DNA of 32,194 bases from an uncultured Bacilli bacterium. Its GTDB lineage: Bacteria > Bacillota_I > Bacilli_A > RF39 > UBA660. A program made the position numbers and the translations under genes. Positions 28,267-32,194 of this stretch are shown one piece after another; the stretch's first letter is position 1; each line of letters begins with the position of its first letter. The stretch is from assembly GCA_947623935.1 (NCBI GenBank), contig CANQIE010000012.1, positions 1 through 32,194 of the forward strand. The letters are read 5' to 3'. The notes beneath the pieces are model-generated. The model saw nothing but the letters and a program-made list of their open reading frames with translations, did not search any database and was not told the DNA's origin.

Positions 28267-28295
28267 TTGACACAACTCTTTAATCCTTTTATAAT
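28267..28295 (+). promoter_or_regulatory. consensus sigma-A promoter upstream of rny
   Basis: TTGACA 28267-28272, 17-nt spacer, TATAAT 28290-28295. Confidence 0.85.
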
Positions 28296-28354
28296 AGAAG
28301 TAGTGTTAGAGTTATTAGATTAAATTTAACATAGATAGAAATGGAGGTATCCGT

Positions 28355-29905
28355 ATGGATTTATATTTCTCCATTTTGCTCGTCGTTATAGGATTAGCTG
28401 TCGGCTTTGTTGCTGCTATTTTATTTAATGCTCATAAAGAAAATAGTGCAAAGAAAAATGCCGAGGCCATTATAGAAAAAGCCAAAAAAGATGCTGAAAA
28501 AGCCAAAAGAGATTCGATTTTAGAATTAAAAGAAGAAAGTCATCGTTTGAAAATGGAAACGGAAAAGGAGATCAAAGAGAAAAAAGCTGAATTAAAAGAA
28601 TCAGAAGAACGCCTAATCCAAAGAGAACACAACATGGATAAACGTGACGAAATGTATCAAAAAAGAGAAGCCGCTTTAGATGAACGTGATGAAAAATTAT
28701 TAGAAAAACAAAAAGAAATCCAAAACGAACAAGCAAAAGTGGATGAGTTGAAACAAGAACAATTAGCTCTTCTTGAAAAAATTTCAGGAATGAGCAAAGC
28801 GAAAGCCCACGATTTAGTCATGAGCAGGGTCGAAGAAGATATGGCCCAAGAGATTTCTTCTTACATCAAAGAACGTGAAAACGAAGCCAAATTAGAAATC
28901 GATAAAAAAGCAAAAAATATGTTAGTACTTTCGATGCAAAAGTATGCAGCAGATGTATCGAATGAACAAACGGTTACCGTTGTAACTTTACCGAACGATG
29001 AAATGAAAGGTCGTATCATTGGTCGTGAAGGAAGAAACATTAGAACTCTTGAAGCGATTACGGGAGTGGATTTAATTATCGACGATACACCAGAAGCGGT
29101 GGTATTATCAAGTTTTGATCCGTTACGTCGTGAAATTGCTCGCGTTACGTTAGAGACACTTATTAAGGATGGACGAATTCACCCAACACGTATCGAAGAA
29201 CTTTATGATAAAGTTAGCAAAGAAATGAAAGAAAAAATTATTGAATATGGAAACGATGCTCTATTCCAATTAGGACTCACCAAGATTGATCCGGCCCTAG
29301 TTGAAATTATTGGTAAATTGCATTTCCGTACTAGTTTTGGTCAAAACGCTTTACAACATTCCATTGAAGTAGCCGAGTTATCGGGTATTATTGCAAGTGA
29401 ATTAGGAGAAAATGTTCTTCTTGCAAAACGGGCAGGACTTTTACACGACATTGGTAAAGCGATTGACCACGAAGTCGAGGGAAGCCATGTTGAAATTGGT
29501 GTAGACCTTGCTAAGAAGTACCATGAAAGTGATGTCGTTATCAATGCGATTGCATCTCATCATGGCGATACAGAAGCAAAAAGTGTTATTGCCGTCATTG
29601 TAGCGATTGCGGATAGCCTATCGGCATCTCGTCCAGGTGCAAGAAACGACTCTCTTGAAAACTACATTAAGCGTTTAGAGCAATTAGAACAAATTGGTTC
29701 TGATATCAAAGGTGTCGATAAAACCTATGCGCTTCAAGCTGGACGTGAACTACGTGTCATTGTAAAACCAGAAGAAGTAGACGATTTAACTTCGCATAAG
29801 ATTGCGCGTGATATCAAGGATAAGATTGAGTCAACCATGCAGTATCCAGGAACCATCAAAGTTACGGTTGTTCGTGAAACACGTGCGCAAGAAGAGGCTA
29901 GATAG
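28355..29905 (+). CDS. rny: ribonuclease Y
   Basis: N-terminal TM, coiled coil, KH domain ([29 protein letters not shown]), HD domain ([21 protein letters not shown]). Confidence 0.97.
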   Translation: MDLYFSILLVVIGLAVGFVAAILFNAHKENSAKKNAEAIIEKAKKDAEKAKRDSILELKEESHRLKMETEKEIKEKKAELKESEERLIQREHNMDKRDEMYQKREAALDERDEKLLEKQKEIQNEQAKVDELKQEQLALLEKISGMSKAKAHDLVMSRVEEDMAQEISSYIKERENEAKLEIDKKAKNMLVLSMQKYAADVSNEQTVTVVTLPNDEMKGRIIGREGRNIRTLEAITGVDLIIDDTPEAVVLSSFDPLRREIARVTLETLIKDGRIHPTRIEELYDKVSKEMKEKIIEYGNDALFQLGLTKIDPALVEIIGKLHFRTSFGQNALQHSIEVAELSGIIASELGENVLLAKRAGLLHDIGKAIDHEVEGSHVEIGVDLAKKYHESDVVINAIASHHGDTEAKSVIAVIVAIADSLSASRPGARNDSLENYIKRLEQLEQIGSDIKGVDKTYALQAGRELRVIVKPEEVDDLTSHKIARDIKDKIESTMQYPGTIKVTVVRETRAQEEAR

Positions 29906-29907
29906 TC

Positions 29908-30189
29908 ATGAAAGACAAAAAAGAAGAAAAAGAAATGGTTCCAGTTTTTATTGGAAGTGGCGAAACTTTAACACGTATTTTTTTACCGAAAGGTACAAAA
30001 TACTTAGTTGGTTCCGGCGAAAATGCTCTATTTGCAATTGCTGGCGAGACCCTAGAAGATCAAGAAAAAAGATACGAAGAGTGGAGAGATTCCGTTATAA
30101 AAAAATGGGAACTTCTTGCTAGAAAGCAAGATAAAGAATTAAAACGAATCGAAAGAAAGGAAAAAATAAAATCCCTTTTCCGTAAATAA
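29908..30189 (+). CDS. hypothetical protein
   Basis: ORF directly after rny, likely cotranscribed. Confidence 0.65.
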   Translation: MKDKKEEKEMVPVFIGSGETLTRIFLPKGTKYLVGSGENALFAIAGETLEDQEKRYEEWRDSVIKKWELLARKQDKELKRIERKEKIKSLFRK

Positions 30190-30195
30190 AATAAA

Positions 30196-30236
30196 TTGAA
30201 ACAGCAAAAAATTCTTTCATTTTTTGCTGTTTTTAG
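30196..30236 (+). terminator. strong rho-independent terminator
   Basis: AAACAGCAAAAAAT-tctttc-ATTTTTTGCTGTTTTT. Confidence 0.85.
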
Positions 30237-30264
30237 TATAATAAACTCTATGGGGGAATGTAGT

Positions 30265-31194
30265 ATGAAAAAAAGTGTGGATGATCTTGCTGAAAACATT
30301 CGGAAAACCTTGTATCAAACCTATCAAAATATCTGTGAAAAAAATAAAGACAAAACTCCGGAAGAATGGCTTATGTCTTTTTATGAAGTAATGAAAAACA
30401 CCTATGAATTAGAACCGGAAACGTATTATGAACAAATAGGAACGCTTCTTTTCGATTACTATGTAAAATATAAAAACTTTGTTCAAGAAAATGACATGGT
30501 TAGATTAATTGAAGAAGTCATGGACTTAGAAGAAATGGGACAACTCTTAATGGACCCTAAGATAGGAGGATTCTATTTAGAAACCATCGTTGATGAAGTG
30601 ATTGATGACTATGAAGATGATTATTCGTTTGAATATTTTCATGATTTGTTTGATGCTGATGCTGCTTTAATGAAAGAAATTACCTATACTTATCATCCTG
30701 AATCAGAAGTCTTTTTAGATTCCTACAAAGCCTATTTAAAAAGACTTAAATACATTGAAACTTTTGAGCATCTTGATATGAATAATTTACAAGATATAAC
30801 ACTTTCTTATCATGTTTTAGCCCATTTTTTAGAGGATGAAAAGGATGCCATGGATCAACTTTGTTTTAAATTTGATGGTTATAAAGACCATCATCCTAAA
30901 GTAAGAGAAGAGCTTATAAAAAAAGTTATTGCTTTTTATTACTCTTGCACTAAAAAGATCGAAGAGGAAGAGGGAACTTTGACTTCTTTTGACTTTGATC
31001 TTTTATCGCTTATTGAAACGGAAGACAAGGATTTTATCATTCAATTTTTGGATGTCGATGAAAACATGCCCTATGTCAATCGTATGTTAGAAGTACTCGT
31101 TCAAAATTATGAAGGAAAAGAAACAGTTGATAGTACTAAGGAAACCGTAAGACAATACGTAAAAAGCGTAAAGACGAAAATGGAGGCTGAATAG
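30265..31194 (+). CDS. hypothetical acidic protein
   Basis: ORF 30196..31194; start 30265 preferred because the upstream part encodes a terminator and a GGGGGA RBS precedes 30265. Confidence 0.8.
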   Translation: MKKSVDDLAENIRKTLYQTYQNICEKNKDKTPEEWLMSFYEVMKNTYELEPETYYEQIGTLLFDYYVKYKNFVQENDMVRLIEEVMDLEEMGQLLMDPKIGGFYLETIVDEVIDDYEDDYSFEYFHDLFDADAALMKEITYTYHPESEVFLDSYKAYLKRLKYIETFEHLDMNNLQDITLSYHVLAHFLEDEKDAMDQLCFKFDGYKDHHPKVREELIKKVIAFYYSCTKKIEEEEGTLTSFDFDLLSLIETEDKDFIIQFLDVDENMPYVNRMLEVLVQNYEGKETVDSTKETVRQYVKSVKTKMEAE

Positions 31195-31197
31195 CAT

Positions 31198-32139
31198 ATG
31201 GAATTAACCTCTTATTTTGATATGGTCGATAAAATCTTGTTTCAAGATTTTAATGTGAAAGATTTAGATAGAGCACTCGATGGTGATAAAAAGATTATAG
31301 ATACCCTTCTTGCTAAATGGGATAAGGATACTTTACAGGAAGATGAGGAAGAAGAATTAATCGATGTATTAAAAATGATTGCTTTAAAATACATGGTGTT
31401 TCACTTTGATGAAGAAGAGGATTTCTTAGCACCTGTTATTCTTCATAGTGAGCCTGAGGAGTTTGCCTTAATTGCCCTAGAGGATGAAAATCTTTTGACC
31501 ATGTTGATTGAAAATGAAATTACTTGCTATAGTACCGAAGAACCTTTTCCTTATGAATTATTAGATTGCTTTTTAAGACAACCTTTAGAAAGTGACCTAT
31601 ATCCTACAGGATTAGATTTATATAAAGCCTATCATCCTTTTTTAAACCAAGAAAATAAAGTTTATGCTCAGTACTTAAAAAATAAAAAAGTACAAGAAAA
31701 GATGATGGATTATCCACTAGAACATTTTTTATCTTTCTATCTTTTTGGAAATACCTATCTAGCGAATGGTGGTAGTACTTTTGAAACCGTACAGATACTA
31801 TCCGATAAACTGGAAGATCTATCTAAGAAGAATCATCCGATGTACGAACAATGTGCTAAAGATTTGTTAATGACCTACTATGTCATCTATAAACGTAAAA
31901 TAGAAGATCAAGAACAAGTAAATTCAACGATTCTTCATTTGATCGAAGATATGGAATGGATGGATGATAAAAATCTTTTTGCGCTTGTTGAAAGTGATGA
32001 AGATACTAGAAAACTATTATTTCAAGGTATCTTACGAGATTTTGACTTAATGACTTATAAAGAAACCGAACAACAAATGAAATCTTATCAAAAAGTATTT
32101 TCCAATAAATTTCAAAAGAAAAAGCCTTCTGATGTATGA
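31198..32139 (+). CDS. hypothetical acidic protein, operon partner of the preceding gene
   Basis: Long ORF 3 nt after the previous stop. Confidence 0.8.
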   Translation: MELTSYFDMVDKILFQDFNVKDLDRALDGDKKIIDTLLAKWDKDTLQEDEEEELIDVLKMIALKYMVFHFDEEEDFLAPVILHSEPEEFALIALEDENLLTMLIENEITCYSTEEPFPYELLDCFLRQPLESDLYPTGLDLYKAYHPFLNQENKVYAQYLKNKKVQEKMMDYPLEHFLSFYLFGNTYLANGGSTFETVQILSDKLEDLSKKNHPMYEQCAKDLLMTYYVIYKRKIEDQEQVNSTILHLIEDMEWMDDKNLFALVESDEDTRKLLFQGILRDFDLMTYKETEQQMKSYQKVFSNKFQKKKPSDV

Positions 32140-32194
32140 ACTGCACCCCTTAGAGTAGACATCAATAAAAAAACTAGTTAAAAAAATATGATAG

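Noticed and set aside
30196-30264. N-terminal extension of the 30196 ORF
   Set aside because: This segment encodes a strong terminator hairpin, so the start at 30265 is preferred.
1-32194. DGR reverse transcriptase or template repeat in the window
   Set aside because: No RT-like ORF among the translated ORFs, and I saw no second copy of the variable-region 3' end on either strand by eye.
1-32194. CRISPR array or tRNA genes
   Set aside because: No regularly spaced direct repeats and no recognisable tRNA sequence found.

Overview
AT-rich, low-GC Gram-positive (Bacillota/Bacilli-like) chromosomal window. Most of it is a conserved housekeeping backbone: spoIVA, HU, CCA-adding enzyme, DnaD-like protein, nth, ZIP transporter, class A PBP and recU, gpsB, RNase P RNA, RodZ-like HTH protein, pgsA, recA, MBL hydrolase, ArsR/CadC plus P1B-ATPase, YitT-like protein, rny. 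Accessory features are interleaved. The strongest unusual signals are: (1) a 660-aa exported protein with a formylglycine-generating-enzyme/C-type-lectin-like C-terminus. Its promoter appears to carry a 10-G homopolymer in the -35/-10 spacer, the layout of a phase-variable promoter. Its last ~110 coding bases shift abruptly to low A and high GC, ending in FRVVL and a small hairpin at the stop codon, which resembles the variable region of a diversity-generating retroelement (DGR) target. (2) A convergent locus at 19.5-20.0 kb that looks like an Fst/par-type type I toxin-antitoxin module: a 30-aa hydrophobic peptide on the minus strand and a ~105-nt structured antisense RNA on the plus strand. 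It is followed by a second copy with an intact RNA gene but a decayed toxin ORF. (3) The first ~76 nt look like the 3' end (domain V/VI) of a group II intron. Also noted: a tandem duplication of coiled-coil membrane proteins with a -35 box inside the upstream terminator loop, a terminator shared by two abutting convergent genes, and a 1566-aa orphan protein after spoIVA. All calls come from reading the sequence by eye; no database search or folding was run.
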